NCBI GenBank assembly: GCA_945860095.1
Contig: CAMAPP010000005.1
Span: forward strand, 1 to 45,481
From: Rhizobium sp. Q54
GTDB lineage: Bacteria; Pseudomonadota; Alphaproteobacteria; CADEGL01
Direction: 5' to 3'
Length of the DNA: 45,481 nt
Shown here piece after piece: positions 7,109 to 15,240 of the stretch. A model generated the notes under the pieces. The model saw nothing but the letters and a program-made list of their open reading frames with translations, had not been told where the DNA came from and did no database searches. The first letter of the stretch is position 1. The number at the start of each line of letters is the position of its first letter. The position numbers were made by a program, and so were the translations under genes.

Positions 7109-8359
7109 TTAGAAGCGCGTCGGCGCGAAGGGCGCCAGGTCGAGCTTCGTCGCGCGGCCCGCGGCCAAATCCGCGATCGCCTCGGCGGTCACCGCGGCGA
7201 GCGTCAGGCCGAAATGCCCGTGGCCGAAGGCGCACAGCACATTGGGCAAACCCGGCGCGCGGCCGATCACGGGTTTGGAATCGGGGAAGGACGGACGGAA
7301 ACCCATCCACGGCTCGGCGCCGTCGGCGTCGAGGCCCGGCACCATGGTTTTCGCGCGCGCGATCATCGGCTCGAGGCGTTTGTAATTGGGCGGTGCCTTG
7401 AGTCCGGCCAACTCGTCCGTGCCGACGACGCGCAGGCCCTTTTCCATGGGCGTGAGGAAGAACCCGCCCTCGTGCGATTTCACCGGCACGCGCATCTCGA
7501 CGCCCGGGCGCGGCAGCATGGCGTGATAGCCGCGCTCGGTGTCGAGGGGCACGCGCGCGCCCGCGTCGCGCGCGAATTTCTTCGACCAAGCGCCGGCCGA
7601 TATGACGACGATGTCGGCGGCAAGCGGCGCCGTGTCGGTTGCGATCTCGGTCTTGCCGTCGGCGCGCTTGGCGATGGCGCGGGCCTCGCCGCGCACGAAG
7701 ATTCCGCCCTTGCGCCGGATGGCTTCGGCGATGCCTTGGGATAGGCGCAGGGGATTGACGATGTGGTCCATGTCCTCGCGGTAGAACGCGCCAGCGAAAC
7801 CCGCGCGCAAGGCCGGCTCGATCTGTCGAATTTCCTCGCCGCCGAGCGCGCGGATGGGCACGCCGTGGCGTTGGCGCAATTCCAGGCCCCAGCGCGCCCG
7901 GTTGAACGCAGCCTCGGTCTCGAAGACCTCGAGCGAGCCGCGTCGGCGGATGAGCGCCTCGGCCCCCGCATCGGCGATGAGCGGCGCGTAGGCGATCTTC
8001 GCGCGCTCGAGCAGCGTGCCGAAATCGGCGACGAAGCGCTCGACGCGCGCGGTCGTGCTCGAGGCGAGGAAGCGCACAAGCCACGGCGCAAGGCGCGGCA
8101 GATAGGACCAGCGGACCGCGAGCGGCCCCATGGGATCGCGCAGCATCCCCGGCACCCGCCACAGGATGCCCGGCATTGCGACCGGCAGCGCGGTGTGGTC
8201 GGACATCATGCCGGCATTGCCGAACGAGCACGATTCGCCCGGCGGGCCCGGATCGATGACCGTCACGCTCCAACCGTCGCGTTGCAGATAGGCGGCGCCG
8301 CACAGCCCGACGATGCCCGCGCCGATCACGACGGCTTGGCCGCGATTGCCTTCAGCCAT
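7109..8359 (-). CDS. FAD-dependent D-amino-acid dehydrogenase-like oxidoreductase (DadA/DAO family)
   Basis: A 416-residue flavoprotein. The N-terminal dinucleotide fold VVIGAGIVGLCGAAYL is followed by the acidic end of the second strand (VTVIDPG). DAO-family landmarks are GYHAMLPRP, the substrate-domain segment EGGFFLTPMEKGLRVVGTDEL, and the C-terminal GHGHFGLTLAAVTAEAIADL that closes over FAD. Relatives (DadA, glycine oxidase) oxidise D-amino acids or N-substituted amino acids to imines. The ATG at 8359 was preferred over an upstream frame extension because GGGGGAGAAG sits just before it. An Asp/Glu-racemase-like gene and RidA-like gene nearby fit amino-acid turnover, but the substrate cannot be read from sequence. 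Confidence 0.85.
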   Translation of the reverse strand: MAEGNRGQAVVIGAGIVGLCGAAYLQRDGWSVTVIDPGPPGESCSFGNAGMMSDHTALPVAMPGILWRVPGMLRDPMGPLAVRWSYLPRLAPWLVRFLASSTTARVERFVADFGTLLERAKIAYAPLIADAGAEALIRRRGSLEVFETEAAFNRARWGLELRQRHGVPIRALGGEEIRQIEPALRAGFAGAFYREDMDHIVNPLRLSQGIAEAIRRKGGIFVRGEARAIAKRADGKTEIATDTAPLAADIVVISAGAWSKKFARDAGARVPLDTERGYHAMLPRPGVEMRVPVKSHEGGFFLTPMEKGLRVVGTDELAGLKAPPNYKRLEPMIARAKTMVPGLDADGAEPWMGFRPSFPDSKPVIGRAPGLPNVLCAFGHGHFGLTLAAVTAEAIADLAAGRATKLDLAPFAPTRF

Positions 8360-8466
8360 TCTTCTCCCCCCAACATGCCGACACGTTTGGTTCCGCGCTT
8401 CCATCCGCGGCGGGGACAGTCAAGGTTGCGCGCGGGCGGGAGGTCAAGCGGGATATTGGCGACGCC

Positions 8467-8760
8467 TTAGACGACCTTCGCCGCCACTTGGTACTGGACG
8501 ATGGCCGGTTCGGAGGCGAAGAACTGCCGGAAATGGCCCATGACACCCTTCATGTCGGGGCTGTTCAAATTGCGCTCGATGGCTTCCTCGCTGTCCCACA
8601 GGGTGACCGAGACGACCTTCGCGCTGGCGCGGTCCTCGAGCAGCATATAGCCGGCGACAAGCCCCTTGCCCTTGAAGGCACCGGTCGCCTTGGGCCATTC
8701 GGCGATGGCCTCGTCGAGGCGGTCGGTCTTCATGGTGACGGTGAAGACGCGTGCGAACAT
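8467..8760 (-). CDS. Small antibiotic-biosynthesis-monooxygenase (ABM) domain protein
   Basis: A 97-residue protein starting MFARVFTVTMKTDRLDEAI and containing the ferredoxin-like pattern of the ABM fold: strand, helix, LVAGYMLLEDRASAKVVSVTLWDSEEAIE, then MKGVMGHFRQFFASEP. ABM proteins are small dimers that include monooxygenases, heme-degrading enzymes and proteins of unknown role. GGGAGAA is placed suitably before the ATG at 8760. It sits between the DadA-like and binding-protein genes, all leftward, and could belong to one transcript. No catalytic residue can be assigned. Confidence 0.75.
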   Translation of the reverse strand: MFARVFTVTMKTDRLDEAIAEWPKATGAFKGKGLVAGYMLLEDRASAKVVSVTLWDSEEAIERNLNSPDMKGVMGHFRQFFASEPAIVQYQVAAKVV

Positions 8761-8861
8761 GCGGTTCTCCCGATTGATTCTTGGTTCCGATGGGATCCTG
8801 TCGCGCCGCGGGCCGCGGGGTTTCGCCCGCGGCCCGTCGCCGAATTCGCCTGTCCGCCGGG

Positions 8862-9956
8862 TCAGGCGGAAAGTTGGAATTCCTTGAATCGCTTGGACAG
8901 CTCGTCGATGCGCCCCGGCTCGCCCCACCACATGGGATCGTTGTACAGGTGCTTGGGGTTGTTCGGATCGGGCACCCACTTCTTGCGGAAATCGGCGGGG
9001 ATCAACTCGATCGCCTTCCTCGACGTGGGCACATAGGTCTGGGCCTCGGCGTATTTGGCGAGAACCTCGGGCTTGCTCATGTAGTGATTGAACAGCCGCA
9101 TAACCGCCGCCTTGTTCTTGGCGCCCTTGGGGATGACGTAGGTGCTGAAGAAGACCATGAGCTGGTCGGTCGCGTAGCCGAGCGGCACGCCCGCCTGATT
9201 GGCGCTGAGCACGCGGCCGGCATAGGTGTTGGAGAAATCGAGCTCGTTGGCTTGCAGCAAACTCGCCGTTTGCGGCGCGGTCTCGACCCAGACATTGACG
9301 TGCGGTTTGATCTTCGCCAGCGACTTGAACGCGCGGTCCACGTCGCAGGGATAGATCTTTTTGGCGTCCACGCCGTCCGCTAGCAGCGCGATCTCGATAT
9401 TATCGAGCGGCCGGCCACGCAGGCCGCGCCGGCCCGGGAACTTGGCCACGTCCCAGAACTCGGCCCAGTTCTTCGGATACTTGCCTTCGGCGTGGCGCGC
9501 GGTGTGGTAGCCGATGCTGCCCGTATAGCTGTACGGGCACATCCAGAATTCCTGCTTGGCCTGCGGGAAGGCTAGATCGCCCATATTGATGACGGAATAA
9601 TCCAGCGGTTCGATGAGCCCCTCGCGCGCGGCCGTCGCCACCTGGGTTGGCAAAACCTCGACCGCATCCCATTCCACGTTGCCGGTCGCCACCTGGGCCT
9701 TGAGCTTGGCGAGATCGCCCGCGCCCGTCGTGGCTATGATCTTGATGCCGGTCTCGGCCGTGAACGGATCCCAAAACAGCTTGCGCAGCCATTCCTCGTA
9801 GCTGCCGCCGTAGCTCGCGAACACGATTTGCTGTGACGTTTGCGCCTTGCCCGGCGTGATGATGAGCGGCCAGCTCGCGGCCGCGCCCGCCGCCGCCGTG
9901 CCGACGAGAAATCGGCGGCGCCCGAACGCCCCCGTCTTGCGGTTCTTGTCTGCCAT
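8862..9956 (-). CDS. Tat-exported extracellular solute-binding protein, PotD/spermidine-putrescine type
   Basis: A 364-residue periplasmic binding protein. The N-terminus carries a twin-arginine signal (GRRRFLVGTAAAGAAAS..., likely cleaved near PGKAQ), then QIVFASYGGSYEEWLRKLFWDPFTAETGIKI, the standard opening of type 2 binding proteins for polyamine-like or carboxylate ligands. PYSYTGSIGYHTAR and the C-terminal DPMWWGEPGRIDELSKRF also fit. GGGAGGCGATC precedes the ATG at 9956. No permease or ATPase gene accompanies it here, so it either uses a transporter elsewhere or the remaining genes have been lost or moved. It is divergent from the TauD-type dioxygenase across a 191-bp region with an inverted repeat. 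Confidence 0.85.
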   Translation of the reverse strand: MADKNRKTGAFGRRRFLVGTAAAGAAASWPLIITPGKAQTSQQIVFASYGGSYEEWLRKLFWDPFTAETGIKIIATTGAGDLAKLKAQVATGNVEWDAVEVLPTQVATAAREGLIEPLDYSVINMGDLAFPQAKQEFWMCPYSYTGSIGYHTARHAEGKYPKNWAEFWDVAKFPGRRGLRGRPLDNIEIALLADGVDAKKIYPCDVDRAFKSLAKIKPHVNVWVETAPQTASLLQANELDFSNTYAGRVLSANQAGVPLGYATDQLMVFFSTYVIPKGAKNKAAVMRLFNHYMSKPEVLAKYAEAQTYVPTSRKAIELIPADFRKKWVPDPNNPKHLYNDPMWWGEPGRIDELSKRFKEFQLSA

Positions 9957-10059
9957 GATCGCCTCCCTCGTCTCCGCCGACCGTGCCGGAATACGCGCGC
10001 GTGTCATTGGCGCGTCGATCCCATCGGGCGGCCCCTGGCGGAAAGTATCGACCGGTCTA

Positions 10060-10077
10060 AGTGATCAATCAATCACT
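10060..10077. promoter_or_regulatory. Inverted repeat in the binding-protein/dioxygenase divergent promoter (candidate operator)
   Basis: AGTGATCAATCAATCACT: 6-bp arms AGTGAT/ATCACT with a 6-bp spacer, between the divergent starts at 9956 and 10148. A related sequence lies upstream of the nearby tetR gene: GATCAATCAATCACTAAA (10063-10080) against GGTCAATTGCTCAATAAG (14198-14215) matches at 13 of 18 positions in the same orientation. This suggests both are bound by the TetR regulator; binding is inferred. Confidence 0.45.
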
Positions 10078-10147
10078 AAATCCTTTACAGCAAGTCCGGC
10101 CCGGGCTTAGGCTTTTGGGTCTAGATGCCAGCGTGGGAGGTGCCATC

Positions 10148-11095
10148 ATGTCGGCCATGGCTGCGGTTCAAAGGGATGCTCGCCCTTCTCCATCCAATAC
10201 GTCTTCGTTGATCCAGGTCTTGCCGAGCGGCGGCGCGTGCGGGGCGGAGGTGCGCGGCGTCGATGCCTCGAAGACGCTCGCCCCGCAGGTGATCAAGGCG
10301 GTGCGCGATGCGCTGGTCGAACATTCCGTCGTCTATCTGCGCGACCAAGACATCACCGACGAACAATTGGTCGCCTTCGGACGCAATTTCGGCGATCTCC
10401 ACGCCTACCAGGTGACCGAATACGAAAAACCGGCCCATCTGCCGCCGGAAGTCGAAATGGTGTCCAACATCTACATCGACGGCAAGCAGCAAGGCGCCTT
10501 GGGCGCGGGCGAAGCGCGCTGGCACACCGATATGTCGATGTTCGAGTTTCCGTCGTCCTTCACCTTTCTCTTTGGCGAGATCGTGCCCGAGAGCGGCGGC
10601 AATACGCGCTTTTCCAGCATGTATCGGGCCTGGGACACTCTGCCCGATGATTTGAAGCGCAAGGTGCGCGGCACCTATTCCATTCACGATGTCGCCTTCA
10701 TGGCGGATGGCCGGGTTCGCCCGCCGTACACGGCAGAGGATGTGAAGGACAGGACGCAGAGCCCCGGCGGTCGGCATCCCGTGGTGCGCACGCACCCCGA
10801 ATCGGGGCGCGAGGCGCTGTACCTGGGGCGCATCGGCTTCGGTTACATCTTCCCGTACTCGGTCGAGGAGAGCGATACATTGCTTGCCCAGCTGTGGGCG
10901 CACATGACCAAGCCGGAATTCATCTGGGAGCACGTCTGGCGCAAGGGCGACATCCTGATTTGGGACAATCGCGCCTTGTCGCACGCGCGCGACGCGCTCG
11001 ACCCGACAAGGCCGCGCCAGATGCACCGCATCACGGCCAAGGGCGAGCGGCCGTTTTGGCTGGGCAATCCGCGCCTCAAGAGCCACGCCTACTAG
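10148..11095 (+). CDS. TauD/TfdA-family Fe(II)/2-oxoglutarate dioxygenase
   Basis: A 315-residue non-heme iron dioxygenase. The facial triad is visible: H126 and D128 in WHTDMSMF and H279 in ALSHARDA, with R290 (RPRQMHR) placed to bind 2-oxoglutarate. The N-terminal part (GAEVRGVDASKTLAPQVIKAV...VVYLRDQDITDEQLVAFGR) is typical of the TauD/TfdA group, which hydroxylates taurine, aryloxyacetates, carnitine-like compounds and others. The ATG at 10148 has GGGAGG 7 nt upstream; a longer frame from about 10061 would overlap the inverted repeat. The racemase-like gene starts 9 bp after the stop, so the two are very likely co-transcribed. The substrate is unknown. Confidence 0.9.
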   Translation: MSAMAAVQRDARPSPSNTSSLIQVLPSGGACGAEVRGVDASKTLAPQVIKAVRDALVEHSVVYLRDQDITDEQLVAFGRNFGDLHAYQVTEYEKPAHLPPEVEMVSNIYIDGKQQGALGAGEARWHTDMSMFEFPSSFTFLFGEIVPESGGNTRFSSMYRAWDTLPDDLKRKVRGTYSIHDVAFMADGRVRPPYTAEDVKDRTQSPGGRHPVVRTHPESGREALYLGRIGFGYIFPYSVEESDTLLAQLWAHMTKPEFIWEHVWRKGDILIWDNRALSHARDALDPTRPRQMHRITAKGERPFWLGNPRLKSHAY

Positions 11096-11104
11096 GCGGC
11101 GGCG

Positions 11105-11839
11105 ATGGCCGTCTATCGCACCCGCCCGCGCGCCGAAAGCTACGGCCAGGCCGTCGGCATCTTGCTGCTCGACGGCCGCGCGCCTTTCGTTCCGGGCGAT
11201 GTGGGGAACGCGTCCAGCTACGATTACCCGGTGGTTTACAAGACCGTCGAGGGCCTGACGACCCTGCGGTGCCTTGCCCAGGAGGCGGGCTGGGAGGAAA
11301 AGGTCGTGGCGGCGGCACGCGAACTCGAGGACGCGGGCGTGCGCGGCATTTCGTCCGATTGCGGTTTCATGATCCAATATCAGCCGGCGGTCGCGGCGGC
11401 GCTGCGCATTCCCGTCTATCTTTCGAGCTTGCTGCAATTGCGCACGCTCGCGCGCTTCTTCGCCCCCGACCGCCCCATCGGCATCGTCACCGCCGATTCG
11501 GGAAATTTCTCGGTCGATTTCCTGCGCCGCACCGGCACCTTGCCGCCCAACCCCATCGTCATCCGCGGCCTTCAGGACGAGCCCGAATTCGGCTCGGCGA
11601 TCATGCGCGAATCCGGCACGCTCGATTCCGACCGCATCGCCGGCGAGGCGGTCGCCGCCTGCCTGGCAATGCAGGCGGAGCGGCCGGACCTGGCCGCGAT
11701 CCTGCTCGAATGTTCGGTCTTGCCGCCCTACGCCAAGTGCGTGCAGGACGCGGTCGGCCTGCCGGTGTTCGATTTCATCTCGATGATCGACTACGCGGTG
11801 TCGGGCTCGCTCCAGCGCAGCTATTCCGGCGTCTACTGA
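11105..11839 (+). CDS. Asp/Glu/hydantoin racemase-superfamily enzyme
   Basis: A 244-residue protein with the two-cysteine architecture of the superfamily: C86 in ISSDCGFMI and C203 in ILLECSVLPPYA. In racemases these two thiols abstract and return the alpha proton from opposite faces; maleate isomerases and arylmalonate decarboxylases share the fold with variant cysteines. Both cysteines are present, compatible with racemase or isomerase chemistry. IGIVTADSGNF and GLPVFDFISMIDYA also fit. It is 9 bp downstream of the dioxygenase. With the DadA-like enzyme across the divergent promoter, it suggests stereochemical handling of an amino-acid-like compound; that is inference. Confidence 0.85.
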   Translation: MAVYRTRPRAESYGQAVGILLLDGRAPFVPGDVGNASSYDYPVVYKTVEGLTTLRCLAQEAGWEEKVVAAARELEDAGVRGISSDCGFMIQYQPAVAAALRIPVYLSSLLQLRTLARFFAPDRPIGIVTADSGNFSVDFLRRTGTLPPNPIVIRGLQDEPEFGSAIMRESGTLDSDRIAGEAVAACLAMQAERPDLAAILLECSVLPPYAKCVQDAVGLPVFDFISMIDYAVSGSLQRSYSGVY

Positions 11840-11873
11840 CCGGCTCTAGTGGCCGGCGTCGATTGGCCGGTGT

Positions 11874-13211
11874 TTACCGACCCAGCGCCGCGAGGCGGCG
11901 CTCGACCCGCTCGCAGCGCTCGGCAAAGGGGTGGGTTTCCTCCTCGACGTAAATCCGCGCGACCTGGCGCGACACATCCAGAATGTACGCCCGGTCGTTC
12001 GCGCGCGCGGGCAGGTGCAGCACCGTGTCGCCGCCATGGCTCGGCACGATGCCGTTGACCGCCAGCGCGCTTGGCTGAATCGGGGCCTCGCCCGCGGCGA
12101 GGGCGCGCACGGCCTTGCGCAGGCGCTGGCGGCGCATGGCGATGCCGAGATCGGTGCTCGCCATGTTCTCGCGCGCGTGCGCGACGATGGGGCCCTGGCC
12201 TTCGAGTGCCTCGAAATCGCTCGGATTGCGCTGGCGCTCGGCGTAGGTGCGATTCCGCAGCCCGCCCGATTCGAGCATTTCGAACGCCTCGAGCGTTTTG
12301 TCCTCGGCCTTCGGCGGATCGGATTTCGGCCCGAAATAGCGCAGAGCCAGAACCTTGGAATGGCTGTCGTCGACGGGCACGATCCAGCGCGAAAAACCCG
12401 CGCGCCCAAACAAAAGTTGCCGCGAGGCGTCGAGCGAGGTGACCGCGCCCGACTGCGCCATGTTCGGCGAGATATTGTCGTGGGTGCGAATCCAGACGTG
12501 ATCGCCGACCCGGCGCGCGTTGGTATAGAAGAATCCGATTTTGCGCTCGTGATAATCGACCACCGGCAGGGCGCCGAAGATGTCCGAGAATTGCGGCCCG
12601 CTGATCGTGGTGTGCAGGAAGGACGAGTGCACCGGATCCATGGAGTTGTCCATGATCTGCAACCAATTGCAGTCGTAGCGCACGCAGTAATTCGCGGCCG
12701 CCGTGTCGGGCACGACGAAGGCATCGAAGACCGGGAATTCGGGAGCCGCCTCGGGCGGGCCGAGATAGGCGAAAATCAGGCCCTGGTATTCGCGCGCGGG
12801 ATAGGCCGGCTGGCAGAGTTTCTCCCTGAGGCGGCTTTCGGGCGGCTCGGCCGGGGTTTCCAAGATCGCGCCGTCCACGCCGAACAGCCAGCCGTGATAG
12901 CAGCAGCGCAAGCCGCGGTCCTCGATGCGCCCGAATTCGAGGCTCGCGCGCCGGTGGATGCAATGCTTGTGCAAGAGGCCCACGCGGCCCTCGCCATCGC
13001 GGAACAGTATCAAATCCTCGCCGAGCACGCGCACGCGCAAGGGCGCCTCGCCGAGCTCCGACACCATGGCAACCGGCATCCAGAAGCGGCGCAGATACTC
13101 CCCACACTTCGTGCCGGGGCGGACATGGGTGATCTCGGCATCTTCCGCAGCCTCGGCGGTATGGTGATAGCCACCATGGACCATGTGGGGCAGGTTGGTG
13201 CGGCGTTCCAC
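11874..13211 (-). CDS. Rieske non-heme iron oxygenase (alpha subunit type)
   Basis: A 445-residue oxygenase. The Rieske cluster ligands are C84-x-H86 and C103-x2-H106 (HKHCIHRRAS ... LRCCYHGW). The catalytic domain shows DNSMDPVHSSFLH, with H195 and H200 as expected iron ligands. Overall it resembles aromatic-ring or O-demethylating Rieske oxygenases of the phenoxybenzoate/vanillate-demethylase group. The start is the GTG at 13211, preceded by GAGAGG; an ATG at 13184 is an alternative. No reductase or ferredoxin partner is encoded nearby. It lies 86 bp downstream of tetR on the same strand, and a 16-bp tandem array fills most of that gap. It converges with the racemase-like gene. Confidence 0.9.
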   Translation of the reverse strand: MERRTNLPHMVHGGYHHTAEAAEDAEITHVRPGTKCGEYLRRFWMPVAMVSELGEAPLRVRVLGEDLILFRDGEGRVGLLHKHCIHRRASLEFGRIEDRGLRCCYHGWLFGVDGAILETPAEPPESRLREKLCQPAYPAREYQGLIFAYLGPPEAAPEFPVFDAFVVPDTAAANYCVRYDCNWLQIMDNSMDPVHSSFLHTTISGPQFSDIFGALPVVDYHERKIGFFYTNARRVGDHVWIRTHDNISPNMAQSGAVTSLDASRQLLFGRAGFSRWIVPVDDSHSKVLALRYFGPKSDPPKAEDKTLEAFEMLESGGLRNRTYAERQRNPSDFEALEGQGPIVAHARENMASTDLGIAMRRQRLRKAVRALAAGEAPIQPSALAVNGIVPSHGGDTVLHLPARANDRAYILDVSRQVARIYVEEETHPFAERCERVERRLAALGR

Positions 13212-13227
13212 GAAGACCTCTCTTATT

Positions 13228-13291
13228 GCACTTGGGCCTTATCGCATTCGGGCCTTATCGCATTCGGGCCGTGTCGCGTTCGGGCGGTGGC
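13228..13291 (+). repeat. 16-bp tandem array, four units, between tetR and the Rieske gene
   Basis: Units at 13228, 13244, 13260 and 13276: GCACTTGGGCCTTATC, GCATTCGGGCCTTATC, GCATTCGGGCCGTGTC, GCGTTCGGGCGGTGGC. The array takes up 64 of the 86 bp between the tetR stop and the Rieske start, so it lies in the likely leader of the Rieske gene. No spacer structure is seen. Confidence 0.8.
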
Positions 13292-13297
13292 TTGCGC

Positions 13298-14056
13298 TCA
13301 GGCCGTCGAGTCGGGTGGCGCGGGCGCGCGGCGCTGCCGGCGGCGGTCGAGCTGCTGCACGGTCAGGCTGTCCTCGGCCGTGCCGTCGTGCAGGCGCGCA
13401 AGCTCGCGCCGCGCGCCGTCGAGGAACACGCGCACCTGCAAGCGCACGAGATCGGACAGATCGTCGGGCATCGGCATGGCATAGACGTGCTTGCGAATGC
13501 CGAGAAACACCACGGCGCCGTGCAGCGCCATCGCCAGCTCGCGTTCGCCGCGCAACATGGGGGCTTGGTCGAAATCCGGCAGGCCCGAATCGGCCCGCAA
13601 GGCGCCGATCATGGGGCGAAGAAGTTTTTCCGTCAGCGGCACGCTGTAACGCCGCGCCATGTCCGCGCCCTCGAGGCCCGCGCGCACGAACAAGCGCACC
13701 GACAGCGCGCCCGCGCGCTCGAGATAGGCGACGTAAAGCCGGGCCACGCGCTCTTCCAAAGGCTGGGCGCGGTTGGCGAGCAGCATCGTCCAATCGTCGT
13801 CCCACAGCCGCGCGAAGGTGGTTTCGAACACCTTGTCGATGAGCATCCTCTTCGAGGGGAAATAGCGGTAGATGAGCGCCTGCGCCACGCCGAGGCGCGC
13901 GGCCAACTCACGCGTCGAGGTCGCAAGGCCGCGTTCGGCGAAGAACGCCGCCGCCTCGTCGAGGATGTGCTGGGCGCGCGCGGCCGGGGTCATGCGCTTG
14001 CGGCGCGCGTCGTCCTGGGCGGGCGGGGGCTTGGGCAGGGAACTCGGTTTCGTCAT
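13298..14056 (-). CDS. TetR-family transcriptional regulator
   Basis: A 252-residue regulator. The N-terminal helix-turn-helix reads AAAFFAERGLATSTRELAARLGVAQALIYRYFPSKRMLIDKVFE (about residues 34-77 in total), the classic TetR pattern. The C-terminal part is a helical ligand/dimer domain ending in a basic, disordered tail. The ATG at 14056 was chosen because the DNA-binding domain starts soon after; ribosome-site complementarity is weak. It is followed by the Rieske gene and divergent from an EamA permease. A motif at 14198-14215 resembles one in the binding-protein/dioxygenase promoter, so autoregulation plus control of that pair is plausible. Confidence 0.88.
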   Translation of the reverse strand: MTKPSSLPKPPPAQDDARRKRMTPAARAQHILDEAAAFFAERGLATSTRELAARLGVAQALIYRYFPSKRMLIDKVFETTFARLWDDDWTMLLANRAQPLEERVARLYVAYLERAGALSVRLFVRAGLEGADMARRYSVPLTEKLLRPMIGALRADSGLPDFDQAPMLRGERELAMALHGAVVFLGIRKHVYAMPMPDDLSDLVRLQVRVFLDGARRELARLHDGTAEDSLTVQQLDRRRQRRAPAPPDSTA

Positions 14057-14197
14057 TGTTGCTTCGTTGCTTCCGGCCTTCCGGCAAGAACAAGAAATGC
14101 TGTCCTTCCGGCAATAACGCGGCGTCCGCGCGGTCCGGGATTTGCGCTTGGCCCGGGAGCGCGGCTCGGGGCAAACTATCACGTCTCCCGGATAGCT

Positions 14198-14215
14198 GGT
14201 CAATTGCTCAATAAG
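14198..14215 (+). promoter_or_regulatory. Candidate TetR operator between tetR and the EamA permease
   Basis: GGTCAATTGCTCAATAAG contains the 6-bp palindrome CAATTG and shares 13 of 18 positions with 10063-10080 in the other divergent promoter. It lies about 145 bp upstream of tetR and 48 bp upstream of the permease GTG. Assignment as an operator is by analogy with usual TetR arrangement. Confidence 0.4.
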
Positions 14216-14262
14216 CTCATGCTGGATCGAAACATCCCGCCCGTGCGGCGCGTGTCCGAGGC

Positions 14263-15192
14263 GTGACCGTGCGCAAGGATCGCCTCGGCACCTCTGCCAT
14301 CGTGTTGCTGCTCGCGGTTTCACTGGCAATCGGCGGTCAGCAGACGGCGGTCAAGTTTGCCGCCGAGGGTGCGCCGCCCGTGCTCATGGCCGCCTTGCGG
14401 GCGGGAGCGGCTGCGGCGTGTCTGGCGCTGTGGGCCTGGGCGCGGGGCATCGCGCTGTTCCGGCGCGACGGCACCCTCAAATACGGCCTAGCCATCGGCG
14501 TCACGGGGGCGGCGCAATTCTCGCTGCTGTTCGTCGGCCTCGAATTCACCACCGCCGCGCGCGCAACCGTATTCCTGTATGCGGCGCCCTTCATCATCGC
14601 GGCGGCGGCGCACGTGCTGGTGCCGGGCGAACGCATGCGGCGCATCCAATTCGCCGGGATGGCCGTGGCATTTCTCGGCGTCGTGGCTGCGTTCTCCGGA
14701 CGGTTGTTCGGCCCGGCCGAGGCGGGGTCCGAGGGCTTGATCGGCGACGCCATCGCCTTCGCGGCCGCTTTTGCCTGGGCGGGGACCATCTTGATCGTGC
14801 GGATAGGGCCGCTCATTCGCGGCTCCGCGGTGCGCACGCTGTTTTACCAGATGGCCTTCAGCCTGCCTTGTCTTCTGCTCGTGTCCCTGGCTCTCGGCGA
14901 GCGATGGACGGTCGTTCCGAGCGCGCGCGCGCTCCTCGGTTTCGCCTATCTGGTTTTGGCCGTGGTGTGTTTCGGCTTCGTTACCTGGGTCACGCTGCTC
15001 TCGCGTTACCCGGCGGCGCAGATCGCCGCGTATTCGTTCCTCACGCCCGTTTTCGGCGTGGCCGCCGGCGCGCTGGTGTTGGGCGAGACCTTGAGCCTCG
15101 ACCTGCTCGCCGGTCTCGCGCTCGTTTCGGCGGGCATCTATTGCGTGAGCGCCCCTCCGCGCAACCAAAGCCGGCCGCGCGCGCCGAACTAG
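14263..15192 (+). CDS. EamA/DMT-family permease (10 TM)
   Basis: A 309-residue, very hydrophobic protein with about ten membrane segments in two repeated halves of five, the drug/metabolite transporter pattern. The second half ends with AAYSFLTPVFGVAAGALVLGETLSLDLLAGLALVSAGIYCV, the typical EamA conserved end. Relatives export amino acids or other metabolites. The start is a GTG at 14263 (MTVRKDRLG), with another GTG two codons later as an alternative. It is divergent from tetR across 206 bp, so it may be under that regulator; substrate unknown. Confidence 0.88.
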   Translation: MTVRKDRLGTSAIVLLLAVSLAIGGQQTAVKFAAEGAPPVLMAALRAGAAAACLALWAWARGIALFRRDGTLKYGLAIGVTGAAQFSLLFVGLEFTTAARATVFLYAAPFIIAAAAHVLVPGERMRRIQFAGMAVAFLGVVAAFSGRLFGPAEAGSEGLIGDAIAFAAAFAWAGTILIVRIGPLIRGSAVRTLFYQMAFSLPCLLLVSLALGERWTVVPSARALLGFAYLVLAVVCFGFVTWVTLLSRYPAAQIAAYSFLTPVFGVAAGALVLGETLSLDLLAGLALVSAGIYCVSAPPRNQSRPRAPN

Positions 15193-15240
15193 CGTTCAAC
15201 GCCCGCGCGGCTTCGCGCGGTCTTGGTGTATCCTCGCCCC

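Noticed and set aside
14195-14215. Partial likeness of TGGTCAATTG to a RutR-type box
   Set aside because: Only one half-site fits, the opposite half does not match, and no pyrimidine-utilisation genes are present. The likeness to the 10063 site is more meaningful.
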